From a virus: a DNA stretch of 29,426 nt. Below, in pieces: positions 22,297-29,426 of this stretch; the stretch's first letter is position 1; every line of letters starts with the position of its first letter. The stretch lies in IMG/VR virus record IMGVR_UViG_3300042465_002875, positions 1 to 29,426 of that record; one strand, given 5' to 3'. The translations under genes and the position numbers were made by a program. Under the pieces are notes generated by a model. It worked only from the letters and a program-made list of their open reading frames with translations. It had not been told where the DNA came from and searched no databases.

Positions 22297-23725
22297 CAAA
22301 TCACTTAAACCTGAATTATATCATAAGGACATAGCAACTCTTATGATGGACAAACAAGTTCACAGGGGGCAAGATCATTTTAGCGTTAAGATTCATGGTG
22401 CTGTAACTGTTGCATTTAATAGACTTGCTTTAACCGATATTGATAAACAGCAGCCATCCGATAACAGTTGGATTGTTTATTTGAATGGTGAAATTTATAA
22501 TTACAAAACATTTGGATATACAGGATCTGAGGTTGAGGTTATCGCAAAAGGATTACGGGATTACGGATTGAATTTCATCAATGAACTCAATGGTATGTTC
22601 GTGATTGTCGCAATAAAAGGTGATCAAGTATACATCATACGTGATCGTTTCGGAATTAAACCTATCTACTATTGGGAGAGGCATGAAACAATTGTTTTCG
22701 CTTCAGAATGCAAAGCAATAGTTGGTCATCCTGAATACATCACATCATTAAATAATAATGTAGCAAGGCAATGGTTAGTATTTAACAATGTGTTGACAAA
22801 TGAAACTTTATTTTCAGGAATTAAAAAACTTGAAAAGGGTACGATTTGGCATTTAAATAGTGGGAATAAAAAGAAATATTGGAGTTGGAATTTCGAACCT
22901 ACTCAAATGGATTTTAATGAGGCAAAAAATACAGTCCTAAATTTATTGAATGAATCAATGGTCGAAAAATACAGATCAGATGAAGCAGGTATATTTGTTT
23001 CGGGTGGTGTTGATTCAAACATTATTAGAAATCTATTTAGTGAATTACCAACTTATACTGCTTGCTTTGATTCGGGTGATGAAAGCGAATTGGCTCGTTT
23101 GTTGGCAAATGATAAACACACGGAAATTTACTTTGATGGAATTTATAAACTAGATAAGACCATTTATCATCTTGAGGATTTACGAGTTGGAGCAAGTTTT
23201 TCAAATTATGGGCTTTACGAATATGCTTCCAAAACAGGATGCAAAGTAATTTATGATGGAACGGGATCAGATGAATTATTCGGTGGTTATCCATGGAGGT
23301 ATTCAATTTCGGATTATTATTCAGTAGTTAATCGAACTGGTGTTGAGGATGAATATTGCAGAGGGCTTTTCAATGAGTTATTTCCTGAAGATACTTTGGA
23401 AAATCGGTTTAAATTTGATGCCGAATATTTCTTGGAAGGTGTTTTGCTCGTTGGTGATAAACTTGGAATGGCTCACACAATTGAAGGTAGATATCCATTT
23501 CTTGATAATGATCTTGTTGATTTTTGTTTGAAATTACCTAATGAGTTTAAGAATAATAAATTACTTTTGAAAGAGGCATTTCGTTCTATCATTCCAAATG
23601 AGATTCTTGATGGAAAGAAAAAAGGTTTTAGTTCTCCAGATTATTTTGAAGGTGAAGGAAACCAAGCAAGAAAATGGAGCAATGCAGCATTAACTAAATG
23701 GAAAGAAATTTATGAACCATCCTGA
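22271..23725 (+). CDS. AsnB-like glutamine amidotransferase (asparagine synthetase family)
   Basis: This 484-residue protein has both AsnB domains. The N-terminal class II glutaminase has nucleophile Cys2 (MCGIAGIF), HRGQD (31-35), NRLAL and NGEIYNY (about 72-78). The C-terminal ATP-PPase has the P-loop SGGVDS (244-249), GTGSDELFGG (about 331-340) and EGRYPFLDNDLVDF. It is shorter than E. coli AsnB (554). AsnB relatives in surface-polysaccharide clusters (such as the WbpS type) amidate uronic-acid sugars with glutamine nitrogen; within this glycan cassette that role is more likely than asparagine supply, though substrate is not shown. HRGQD replaces the usual HRGPD. It overlaps the previous gene by 26 bp and the next by 14. 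Confidence 0.88.
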   Translation: MCGIAGIFSKSLKPELYHKDIATLMMDKQVHRGQDHFSVKIHGAVTVAFNRLALTDIDKQQPSDNSWIVYLNGEIYNYKTFGYTGSEVEVIAKGLRDYGLNFINELNGMFVIVAIKGDQVYIIRDRFGIKPIYYWERHETIVFASECKAIVGHPEYITSLNNNVARQWLVFNNVLTNETLFSGIKKLEKGTIWHLNSGNKKKYWSWNFEPTQMDFNEAKNTVLNLLNESMVEKYRSDEAGIFVSGGVDSNIIRNLFSELPTYTACFDSGDESELARLLANDKHTEIYFDGIYKLDKTIYHLEDLRVGASFSNYGLYEYASKTGCKVIYDGTGSDELFGGYPWRYSISDYYSVVNRTGVEDEYCRGLFNELFPEDTLENRFKFDAEYFLEGVLLVGDKLGMAHTIEGRYPFLDNDLVDFCLKLPNEFKNNKLLLKEAFRSIIPNEILDGKKKGFSSPDYFEGEGNQARKWSNAALTKWKEIYEPS

Positions 23726-24233
23726 TCATTCAATCTACGAGCAAAGTTTTGATTTTGACGAATCAAATAAGATTCACCCAACTGCAATTATTTATCCAAA
23801 TGTAACGATTGGACAAAATAATATCATCGGTGCATATTGCGTGATTGGCTCAAATGGTGAAATAAGAGGCATGCAAGAATTTGAAGGTCGTGTTGAGATT
23901 GGAAGTGGAAATACTATTTCAGAACTTGTTACGATTCAAAGACCTGCTGCTGCTGATAAGAAAACAATTATCGGTAATGATAACATTATAATGGCTCACA
24001 CTCATATCGGGCATGATGCTGTGATAGGTAACAACTGCGAACTATCAACAGGAACAATTGTCGGAGGTTATTGCCATATTAATGATGGTGCAAAAATCAA
24101 ACTAGGTGTAACGATTCGAAACAGAAAGATTATTGGTCGGGAGGCTGTTGTTGGAATGGGAGCAGTAGTAACTAAGGATGTTGAACCAGGTTTAACTGTT
24201 GTGGGAAATCCTGCTAAAATATTAATCAAATGA
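23712..24233 (+). CDS. LpxA-like left-handed beta-helix acyltransferase
   Basis: This 173-residue protein consists of hexapeptide repeats ((I/V)G-x4) giving a left-handed parallel beta helix: TAIIYPNVTIG, VEIGSGNTIS, TIIGNDNII, AVIGNNCEL, KIIGREAVVGMGAVVTKDV, VVGNPAK. The segment ELVTIQRP...NIIMAHTHIGHD aligns by eye with E. coli LpxA, placing His101-Asp102 at the catalytic His125-Asp126 and His98 at His122. LpxA has an extra C-terminal helical domain (about 262 residues in total) that is lacking here, so the enzyme is a shortened form. It should acylate a nucleotide-linked sugar, for example on an amino sugar. It is coupled (ATGA) to the next glycosyltransferase-like gene. Confidence 0.85.
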   Translation: MNHPDHSIYEQSFDFDESNKIHPTAIIYPNVTIGQNNIIGAYCVIGSNGEIRGMQEFEGRVEIGSGNTISELVTIQRPAAADKKTIIGNDNIIMAHTHIGHDAVIGNNCELSTGTIVGGYCHINDGAKIKLGVTIRNRKIIGREAVVGMGAVVTKDVEPGLTVVGNPAKILIK

Positions 24234-24991
24234 AACTATGTTTCGCTTACACAGTCTTTAACGGATTTGAATTATTGCAAGGCAGCATTAACCAAATTAA
24301 AGATCATGTTGATGAAATAGTAATTTGCTTTCAAGACATTTCGAATCGTGGAAACTTTAATGCAGACATTGAAAATCAAATTGATCAACTTGAAGGTGTT
24401 TCAATTATCAAGTTTGTTCCTGATTTAAAAGCGGACACGAAAACAAACGAATTAAATAAACATAATTTAATGATTGATGCTGCAAGACATTTGCATTGTA
24501 CGCATATTATTGTCAGCGCAACAGATCACTATTATAAATCAGATGAGTTTATTCAAGCAATTGGATTGGGGCAGAATTACGATTGCACCTTTACATCCAT
24601 GTACACTTATTACAAGAATCCAACTTGGCAATTATTACCTATTGAAGATTACAAGATGCCGTTTATAATGAAGATTTATCCTGAGAGTAAATTTGTGAAA
24701 TCAGTTCGATATCCTGTTCTTGTTGATCCTTCTGTAAAAATTAATACTGTTGGAAGATTTCATGTGTTTTCAGAATCTCAAATAATGATGCATCATTATT
24801 CGATGGTCAGAAATAACATTGAAGAAAAGTTTGTGAATGCAGCAAGTCCGACAATGGCTCAAATAAAGTCAGCAGGCTATATTGATGAGTTTGAGAATTA
24901 CAATGCCGAATCAGATAATGGAATTAAATATTTTCAAGGGCGGAAGATTAAAGAAGTGCCGAACTATTTTGGGATAGATGTTCGTTTATAG
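24230..24991 (+). CDS. GT-A-like glycosyltransferase-type protein
   Basis: This 253-residue protein has an N-terminal Rossmann-like start (MKLCFAYTVFNGFELLQGSI, then HVDEIVICFQD) of GT2-type transferases. A metal-site candidate SATDHYY at about residues 99-105 follows HIIV, and a late His-rich motif IMMHHYSMVRNNIEEKF resembles the C-terminal His motif of some GT-A enzymes. The nucleotide-sugar and acceptor are unknown. It starts in ATGA overlap with the acyltransferase and ends convergently inside the minus-strand gene (44-bp overlap). Its role as glycosyltransferase is likely but not certain from motifs alone. Confidence 0.65.
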   Translation: MKLCFAYTVFNGFELLQGSINQIKDHVDEIVICFQDISNRGNFNADIENQIDQLEGVSIIKFVPDLKADTKTNELNKHNLMIDAARHLHCTHIIVSATDHYYKSDEFIQAIGLGQNYDCTFTSMYTYYKNPTWQLLPIEDYKMPFIMKIYPESKFVKSVRYPVLVDPSVKINTVGRFHVFSESQIMMHHYSMVRNNIEEKFVNAASPTMAQIKSAGYIDEFENYNAESDNGIKYFQGRKIKEVPNYFGIDVRL

Positions 24992-25346
24992 ATACTGTTG
25001 TGTAAAGTGAACCATTTTCATCAACCTTGCTTTTAAAAATTACTGCATCATGTCGGAATAATGCGTCTTGGTCAAACATGTACATATCAAGCTGATATGC
25101 TTTTAAATAAAATTTTTGTATTTCAACTCTTAACTTTCCGAACATCCTTTCAATGGCTTTGAAATGTGCTTTATGTTCGGCTGGGTTGCTTATCGGAATC
25201 AATCCCCAGTAACATTTGCCTATTGAAGTCTCATAAGAATTAATATATCTTACATTTTTAATTCTAAAAATCATTTGTTTAAGATCTTCATAATTAGTTA
25301 TGTTCTTATTTTTGCCGTTCGGCTTTATGTAAAATCCAATGTGCAT
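24948..25346 (-). CDS. Unknown 132-residue protein on the minus strand
   Basis: This is a soluble protein with an aromatic and basic N-terminal half (MHIGFYIKPNGKNKNITNYED) and a helical middle (FKAIERMFGKLRVEIQKFYLKAYQLDMYMF). It has no membrane helix or known motif. It follows the minus-strand gene at 25357-25881 by 10 bp and probably shares its transcript. Its last 44 bases overlap the plus-strand glycosyltransferase-like gene tail to tail. It is probably part of the glycan cargo by association; function unknown. Confidence 0.6.
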   Translation of the reverse strand: MHIGFYIKPNGKNKNITNYEDLKQMIFRIKNVRYINSYETSIGKCYWGLIPISNPAEHKAHFKAIERMFGKLRVEIQKFYLKAYQLDMYMFDQDALFRHDAVIFKSKVDENGSLYTTVSINEHLSQNSSALL

Positions 25347-25356
25347 AGTCTAATTT

Positions 25357-25881
25357 TTAATATTCAAATATAGGAATAATCCCAAGCAAAGCACAATCAG
25401 GATTAAACTTCAGTAGCTTTAATTCACAACCATTCTTTTTCAATTCAAGGTGCAAGGCTCTGAAATCTTTTCTGATTCTTTCAATCATAAAGTCTTTACC
25501 TAAGTTTGGATGACCAGTTATGTCAACTCCTGCCAAATGTATTTCTGTTGCTCCCATGTAGAATGCATGAACTACGGCAATAAATGGAGAGCAGATTGAA
25601 TGACAATAAAAATCTCTTCTGCTTAGTTGATTAACACTTGATCTTTGAGTTGTAAATCGAATTAATTGTGCAGGTCGCAATTGCCTCCATGAATCAAGTT
25701 GAGTAAATAGTTTTGCCTTGTGATTAATTATGGTTTGCTTTCTGACACTTAAAAATACAGAAGGATTATCGCAGACAATTAAATGGTCAACGGGGAATGG
25801 GCAATCGTTTACTCCAACAGTTAAATCATAACTATCAGAGTAAAACTTTGAATCACTTAATCCTGTTACTAAGGCTGTCAT
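25357..25881 (-). CDS. Rossmann-type protein, DUF115/GT42-like
   Basis: This 174-residue protein has the pattern of DUF115/MptE-like and GT42 sialyltransferase-like enzymes: an early strand-loop DLTVGVNDCPFPVDHLIVCDNPSVFL (about 19-44), then HAFYMGATEIHLAGVDITGHP (about 110-130), where hydrophobic strand, GVD and following loop resemble the nucleotide-sugar site region. The short length means perhaps only the core fold is present. It would fit the neighbouring glycan genes, though transcribed in the opposite direction. I am moderately sure of the fold and unsure of the reaction. Confidence 0.5.
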   Translation of the reverse strand: MTALVTGLSDSKFYSDSYDLTVGVNDCPFPVDHLIVCDNPSVFLSVRKQTIINHKAKLFTQLDSWRQLRPAQLIRFTTQRSSVNQLSRRDFYCHSICSPFIAVVHAFYMGATEIHLAGVDITGHPNLGKDFMIERIRKDFRALHLELKKNGCELKLLKFNPDCALLGIIPIFEY

Positions 25882-25892
25882 TTTGCTGTCAG

Positions 25893-25900
25893 CAAATGTA
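25893..25900 (-). promoter_or_regulatory. -7 box for the minus-strand pair
   Basis: On the minus strand TACATTTG (25900-25893) is a perfect TAnnTTTG, 11 bases before the ATG at 25881. No TTTG is found 19-21 bases upstream. If used, the transcript has a leader of only a few bases. A short leader again resembles the near-leaderless arrangement seen for the XRE gene. Confidence 0.4.
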
Positions 25901-25927
25901 GTAAATCAATAATGAACTTTGTCCCCG

Positions 25928-26998
25928 ATGGCAGAGATACACGTTAATATCTTCGGGGAAATTGGATGGGAGAATAATCTTCAATCCGTATCTGCTCAAA
26001 CCAAGTCAGCAACTAAGGATGATTACATTGTACTTCATATTCATTCACCAGGCGGTGAAGTAAATGAAGGCTTTGCAATTTATGATCATTTGGTAGGTCT
26101 TGGGATTGATGGTGAAACTCGCATAGAAGGACATTGTGCATCTATTGCAACTGTTCCTGCGATGGCTTACAAGAAAAGAACCATCACCGAAAATTCAAAT
26201 TTCTTTGTTCATAATCCGTGGACAATGGCAGAAGGTGATGCTAGTGCATTAATAGATACAGCAGAGCAATTAAAGGCAATTGAAAATAGGATTGCAACAT
26301 TTTACTCACGGGTAACAGGAAAATCAGTTGATGATATGCTTGCGCTAATGGCAATTGCAAATGAAATTAAGCCAACACAAGCGAAAGAACTTGGATTTGT
26401 TACCGACATTATCAAGCCTGTAATGGCAATGGCTTCACTTAAATCAAACAATCAAATAAACCAAATAACAACTGAAACAATTATGGACTTTTTAGCAAAA
26501 ATGAAATCCGACATGAACAACCTATTCAAAGGTGTTAAAAATCAACTACCTGAAAATGCAGTTCTAAATTCAATTACTGCAACTCTTACCGATGGAAATG
26601 AAATTGAAATCATTACTGACTCTGATATGCCTGCTGTTGGTGATGCAGTTGTAATGGTTGCATCTGGTGAGGCTGCTCCAAACGGCGATCACACACTTGA
26701 AGGAGGTACAATAGTTACTACATCGGAAGGAATCATTACTGCAATCGTTGAAGCAGTTGTTGAAGCAGAAGATTTACAAGTTGAAAATTCAGCTTTGAAA
26801 TCTGAACTAGAATCTGTTAAAGCAGAACTTTTAGAAACTCAAAATTTGTTTACTGAATTCAAAAACAAACTTGAAGGAAAGCAAATGGTTTACAATCGTA
26901 CACAGCGCACATCATTTTCCGACAAAAACGTAAAAACTGCAAATCGTCTTTCAGGATTAAATCTGCTTGACAAAACTAAATACCAAATTAAAAAGTAA
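25928..26998 (+). CDS. ClpP-type prohead protease fused to a scaffold-like tail
   Basis: The start is ATG 25928 (MAEIHVNIFGEIG); a TTG at 25919 would add three residues. Of 356 residues, about 1-165 are a ClpP/S49-like protease: HSPGGEV (39-45), nucleophile Ser72 in GHCASIA, His95 in FFVHNPW. The second part holds a beta-rich module (ITATLTDGNEIEIITDSDMP and GTIVTTSEGIITAI) often seen in Bacteroidota phage head proteins, then a coiled coil (ENSALKSELESVKAELLETQ). A fusion of protease and scaffold is a known solution for making the prohead; self-cleavage would free the scaffold. It lies directly before the major capsid gene. Confidence 0.88.
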   Translation: MAEIHVNIFGEIGWENNLQSVSAQTKSATKDDYIVLHIHSPGGEVNEGFAIYDHLVGLGIDGETRIEGHCASIATVPAMAYKKRTITENSNFFVHNPWTMAEGDASALIDTAEQLKAIENRIATFYSRVTGKSVDDMLALMAIANEIKPTQAKELGFVTDIIKPVMAMASLKSNNQINQITTETIMDFLAKMKSDMNNLFKGVKNQLPENAVLNSITATLTDGNEIEIITDSDMPAVGDAVVMVASGEAAPNGDHTLEGGTIVTTSEGIITAIVEAVVEAEDLQVENSALKSELESVKAELLETQNLFTEFKNKLEGKQMVYNRTQRTSFSDKNVKTANRLSGLNLLDKTKYQIKK

Positions 26999-27029
26999 TC
27001 AAACCCCAAAACCAAATAACAGACAAACA

Positions 27030-28079
27030 ATGGCAATTCTAAATCCTTCAGACCTGACTTTTAACGGAGAGGAAATCCGTTCGATCCGTGATGCGATCAT
27101 GGAAGCGGTTTACAACAAACCTGCTGTAACCGATTTTCATACGATTTATCAGGATATTGTAACAAAAAAACAAATTGTCTTTCTTGGAAGACTTGGTAAA
27201 ATTAGCCGTGTTGATGCAGGATGTGGATCTTCTCCTTTGAATGCAAACATCACAATGACTCAGAAATTCTGGGAACCAGTTCGTTTTGAAATTTGGTTGT
27301 CTGAATGTTACACCAATTTAGAAGATACTTTCTTTGTTTGGTCAAAACAACGTGGAATTAACGAGCCTGACTTAGTTGGAACAGACTTTGCAAGTTTCTT
27401 GATTGAGCGTATGACTGATGCAATGAGCGAAGATGTACTTCGTATGGCTTGGTTAGATGATACAACTGCTGAATCAGTTGATTCAACTCCATCAGGTATT
27501 CTTTCATCGGGTGTTAATCCTGCTGACTACAATGCATTCGATGGCTTTTGGAAGCAATTATTCACAATCGGAACTCCACGCTATGTAATACCTGAAAATT
27601 CAGGAGTGAGTTACACAGCGCAAGATGCATTAGCAACTGATCGTGCATTACTTGTATTCAGAAGTCTTGAACAAAATGCTGATTATCGTTTGAAATCTGC
27701 AACAGATAAAGTTATTATTGCAACACAATCTCTTGTAGACAACTACGCAACTTATCTTGAAACACAAGGTAACGATGCATCATTTATTCGTATCGAAGAA
27801 GGCTTCAGCGTACTACGTTATCGTAACCAAGTAATCTACGGATTTGATTTGTTAGATCGTTACATTCGTGCTGATTTTGATAATGGTGTAACTTGGGATA
27901 TTCCACATCGTGCAGTTCTTACAACCAAATCAAACTTGGCTGTTGGTGTTGATGCTGCTTCTGGACTTACAGACCTTGACAATTGGTTTGAGCGTAAAGA
28001 CAAAACAACTAACTTCCGTGGCGGTTACAAATTGGATGTGAAAGTTCTTGAAGATTACATGGTTTCACTTGCTTATTAA
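27030..28079 (+). CDS. Major capsid protein, HK97-fold type
   Basis: The ATG at 27030 (MAILNPSDLTFNGEE) is chosen over one at 26967 that would lie inside the protease gene; this gives 349 residues. The protein has the pattern of Bacteroidota phage capsid proteins: a helical N-terminus (RSIRDAIMEAVYNKP), a central region (WEPVRFEIWLSECYTNLED), ERMTDAMSEDVLRMAW, and a C-terminal half with YRNQVIYGFDLLDRYIRADF and GGYKLDVKVLEDYMVSLAY. Its position after a protease-scaffold supports a capsid. No signal or membrane segment is present. It should be the most abundant protein of the virion. A short A-rich gap precedes the next gene. Confidence 0.85.
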   Translation: MAILNPSDLTFNGEEIRSIRDAIMEAVYNKPAVTDFHTIYQDIVTKKQIVFLGRLGKISRVDAGCGSSPLNANITMTQKFWEPVRFEIWLSECYTNLEDTFFVWSKQRGINEPDLVGTDFASFLIERMTDAMSEDVLRMAWLDDTTAESVDSTPSGILSSGVNPADYNAFDGFWKQLFTIGTPRYVIPENSGVSYTAQDALATDRALLVFRSLEQNADYRLKSATDKVIIATQSLVDNYATYLETQGNDASFIRIEEGFSVLRYRNQVIYGFDLLDRYIRADFDNGVTWDIPHRAVLTTKSNLAVGVDAASGLTDLDNWFERKDKTTNFRGGYKLDVKVLEDYMVSLAY

Positions 28080-28100
28080 TAATTTAAAAAATAAAAAACT

Positions 28101-28685
28101 ATGCCAACAGCATGTAGTGGAATAACCGAAAATGTACTAAACAACTGCGAGAATCCGATAGTGGGTGGAGCGAATGATTTAGTTTGGCTTGTAAATAAAG
28201 CAGATATTGCTTCTTATACTCCTGATCCTTCAAATCCTTATTTGGTAACAGGATTAACTTTGAACACAGGCGCATTCTTATACGCTTACGAAGGACAAAA
28301 CAATTCAGTTGATCTTCGTGCAGCATTGGTTCGTCAGCGTTATGTTAGCGTATACGATCACGAGGCTATTATCAAAGTATTTGACAACACTCCAGAAGTA
28401 AAGAAGCAACTTGCCTACCTTCAATCAGGTGTAGTTGTTGCAATTGTTCAAAAGAACTTCAAAGCATCTGATGGACTTGGAGCATTTGAATTGTATGGTC
28501 TTGATGCAGGATTGATCTTGAATGCATCTGAATCAAACGCATCTGATGCAGACACTCAGGGAGCATGGAACTTAACACTTTCAACTTCTGAGCAAGCAAA
28601 AGAACCTGGACCTCCAAAAACATTATTGATTGGTGGTACTTATCTTGCAACTAGAACAGCATTAGAAGCGTTACAAGCACCTTAA
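28101..28685 (+). CDS. Structural protein after the capsid gene
   Basis: This 194-residue protein with Cys-Gly/Asn-rich start (MPTACSGITENVLNNCENPIVGGANDLVW) and a beta-rich body belongs to a type often found next to the capsid gene in Bacteroidota phages, for example as a major tail tube or a head-decoration protein. The C-terminal part contains the loops SNASDADTQGAW and GTYLATRTALEAL. A tail tube would be unusual here since other tail genes are upstream. No catalytic motif. Identification as a virion protein rests on context. Confidence 0.6.
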   Translation: MPTACSGITENVLNNCENPIVGGANDLVWLVNKADIASYTPDPSNPYLVTGLTLNTGAFLYAYEGQNNSVDLRAALVRQRYVSVYDHEAIIKVFDNTPEVKKQLAYLQSGVVVAIVQKNFKASDGLGAFELYGLDAGLILNASESNASDADTQGAWNLTLSTSEQAKEPGPPKTLLIGGTYLATRTALEALQAP

Positions 28686-28689
28686 TACA

Positions 28690-29178
28690 ATGACAGGAAT
28701 CGAATTAAAAGCGATTCTCGACACGTACAAGAAACCACCGACTCATGAGAATAAGGCGGTGGTTTTTTCGCTTTATACGAGAATAACAGGAAAGAATCCT
28801 GATCGCAACTGCATAAATTGTGCAATCGAATGCTTCTTAGAAATGAGGTCATTAGCTAAAGAATTTCAAGAAAAAGAAATACCTTTGATTGTAACAAATA
28901 AAAACACAAGGATGAAAATTCAAACAATCAACAAAGGATTAATCCAGTATAGAATCAAAGAGCCATTCCGTGCATTTGGCAATCCCAAAGTTCAAACAAA
29001 TGAAAACACAACAGATGCAGAAGTTGAAATGTTAATCAACTCTAATCGTGCATTGAGAGGACATTTTGAGCGTATTGACGGACAAGACATAATGTTGTTT
29101 CAACAAGTGACTAAAATCAATATTGTTAAAACTTCGGAAAATCCAAAAAAAGTAACAAAGAAAAAAGCAGTTAAGTAA
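28690..29178 (+). CDS. Unknown 162-residue protein between capsid and portal
   Basis: This soluble, basic protein has a helical N-terminal region with CINCAIECFLEMRSLAKEF (about 40-58) and a Lys-rich C-terminal tail (NPKKVTKKKAVK). Family not recognised; between capsid and portal genes a connector or head-assembly role is possible. Its first 80 bases contain a 9-bp terminator-like hairpin (28732-28768), so its expression may be reduced relative to the capsid. It ends in TAATG overlap with the portal gene. Confidence 0.55.
   Translation: MTGIELKAILDTYKKPPTHENKAVVFSLYTRITGKNPDRNCINCAIECFLEMRSLAKEFQEKEIPLIVTNKNTRMKIQTINKGLIQYRIKEPFRAFGNPKVQTNENTTDAEVEMLINSNRALRGHFERIDGQDIMLFQQVTKINIVKTSENPKKVTKKKAVK
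28732..28768 (+). terminator. Terminator-like hairpin inside a coding region
   Basis: AAACCACCG (28732-28740) pairs perfectly with CGGTGGTTT (28757-28765), and the T-run continues to 28768. The loop of 16 holds the palindrome CTCATGAG. It has the form of an intrinsic terminator but lies 42 bases inside the gene at 28690, with capsid genes upstream and portal downstream. Confidence 0.5.
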
Positions 29179-29426
29179 TGGCTAAGATCATAAATGGCAA
29201 TACTCGTAAACGGATCTTAATTCGTGATCTCAACCAAGAGAAGGTGTATGCCTATGGTTATGACAATAGCTATCCGCAGCAAGTTTATGATTTGATTAAT
29301 TCATCAGGAACTGCCAAGTCATCTACCAATCTATTCATTAAATATGTGATGGGTGGAGGGATATCTGATCCATTGCTGTACAAAAAAGTAGTTAACTCAT
29401 CTGGAATGACGTTGGATAAATTAATG
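29178..29426 (+). CDS. Portal protein, N-terminal part (cut by the right edge)
   Basis: Eighty-three residues are visible before the window ends with the frame open. The start overlaps the previous stop as TAATG. The segment KVYAYGYDNSYPQQVYDLINSSGTAKSSTNLFIKYVMGGG (about 22-61) is characteristic of Bacteroidota phage portal proteins, in which a Tyr-Pro pair is followed by a SGTAKS segment. It would form the dodecameric ring through which TerL packages DNA. It is placed after the capsid gene rather than before it. Confidence 0.75.
   Translation, partial: MAKIINGNTRKRILIRDLNQEKVYAYGYDNSYPQQVYDLINSSGTAKSSTNLFIKYVMGGGISDPLLYKKVVNSSGMTLDKLM

Noticed and set aside
22950-23306. Additional frames on both strands inside the AsnB-like gene
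   Set aside because: The AsnB frame has all catalytic motifs, so the others are shadows.
26967-27029. Upstream start for the major capsid protein
   Set aside because: It would add 21 Lys/Asn/Thr-rich residues overlapping the protease gene; the ATG at 27030 fits family starts.
1-29426. Alternative genetic code with recoded TAG
   Set aside because: TAG ends several certain genes (for example at 9515-9517 and 22294-22296) along with TAA and TGA.

Overview
This window is a stretch of an AT-rich, tightly packed tailed-phage (or prophage) genome, probably a siphovirus of a Bacteroidota host. Several things point to the host group. The best promoter matches are the Bacteroidota type (TTTG at -33, TAnnTTTG at -7). 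Starts lack clear Shine-Dalgarno sequences. The replication protein has the BT4734/VirE primase-helicase architecture, and the small early genes and structural proteins are of types common in Bacteroidota phages. Most neighbouring genes overlap by 1 or 4 bases (ATGA, TAATG, TGATG), so translational coupling is probably the rule. TAA, TGA and TAG are all used as stops. No integrase, tRNA, CRISPR, reverse transcriptase or insertion sequence is visible.

Layout: (1) 1-1336, a partial gene and a lysis-type group (GH24 lysozyme, two membrane proteins). (2) 1324-1871, a divergent control region: a minus-strand XRE regulator coupled to a 40-residue membrane peptide, a palindromic operator between two promoters, and a 38-residue membrane peptide on the plus strand. 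(3) 1880-3946, recombination genes: RecT annealase plus YqaJ/lambda-type exonuclease. (4) 4023-5686, eight very small coupled early genes behind their own promoter. (5) 5692-5825, a promoter, a highly structured RNA and a terminator-like hairpin ending on the start codon of an SF2 helicase. (6) 5826-10864, helicase, VirE-type primase-helicase, a 312-bp non-coding iteron cluster (candidate replication origin), HNH nuclease, VRR-NUC nuclease and a small possible regulator.

(7) 10902-20699, packaging and tail: TerS, TerL, a protein whose reading frame continues only through a -1 shift on a T9 tract, neck/tail-completion proteins, two large tail proteins and the tape measure. (8) 20699-25881, a cargo block of glycan-type genes: HTH protein, double GT-A glycosyltransferase, AsnB-like amidotransferase, LpxA-like acyltransferase, another glycosyltransferase-like protein, and two antisense genes (one resembling DUF115/GT42 proteins). 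(9) 25928-29426, head genes: ClpP-type protease fused to a scaffold-like tail, major capsid protein, another structural protein, a gene carrying an internal terminator-like hairpin, and the start of a portal protein running off the right edge.

The order tail-cargo-head with the portal after the capsid differs from the usual HK97-like order. The most interesting items are the frameshift gene after terL, the structured leader RNA before the helicase, the iteron/alternating purine-pyrimidine locus, the glycan cassette, the leaderless-looking repressor switch, and the terminator-like hairpin between capsid and portal genes.
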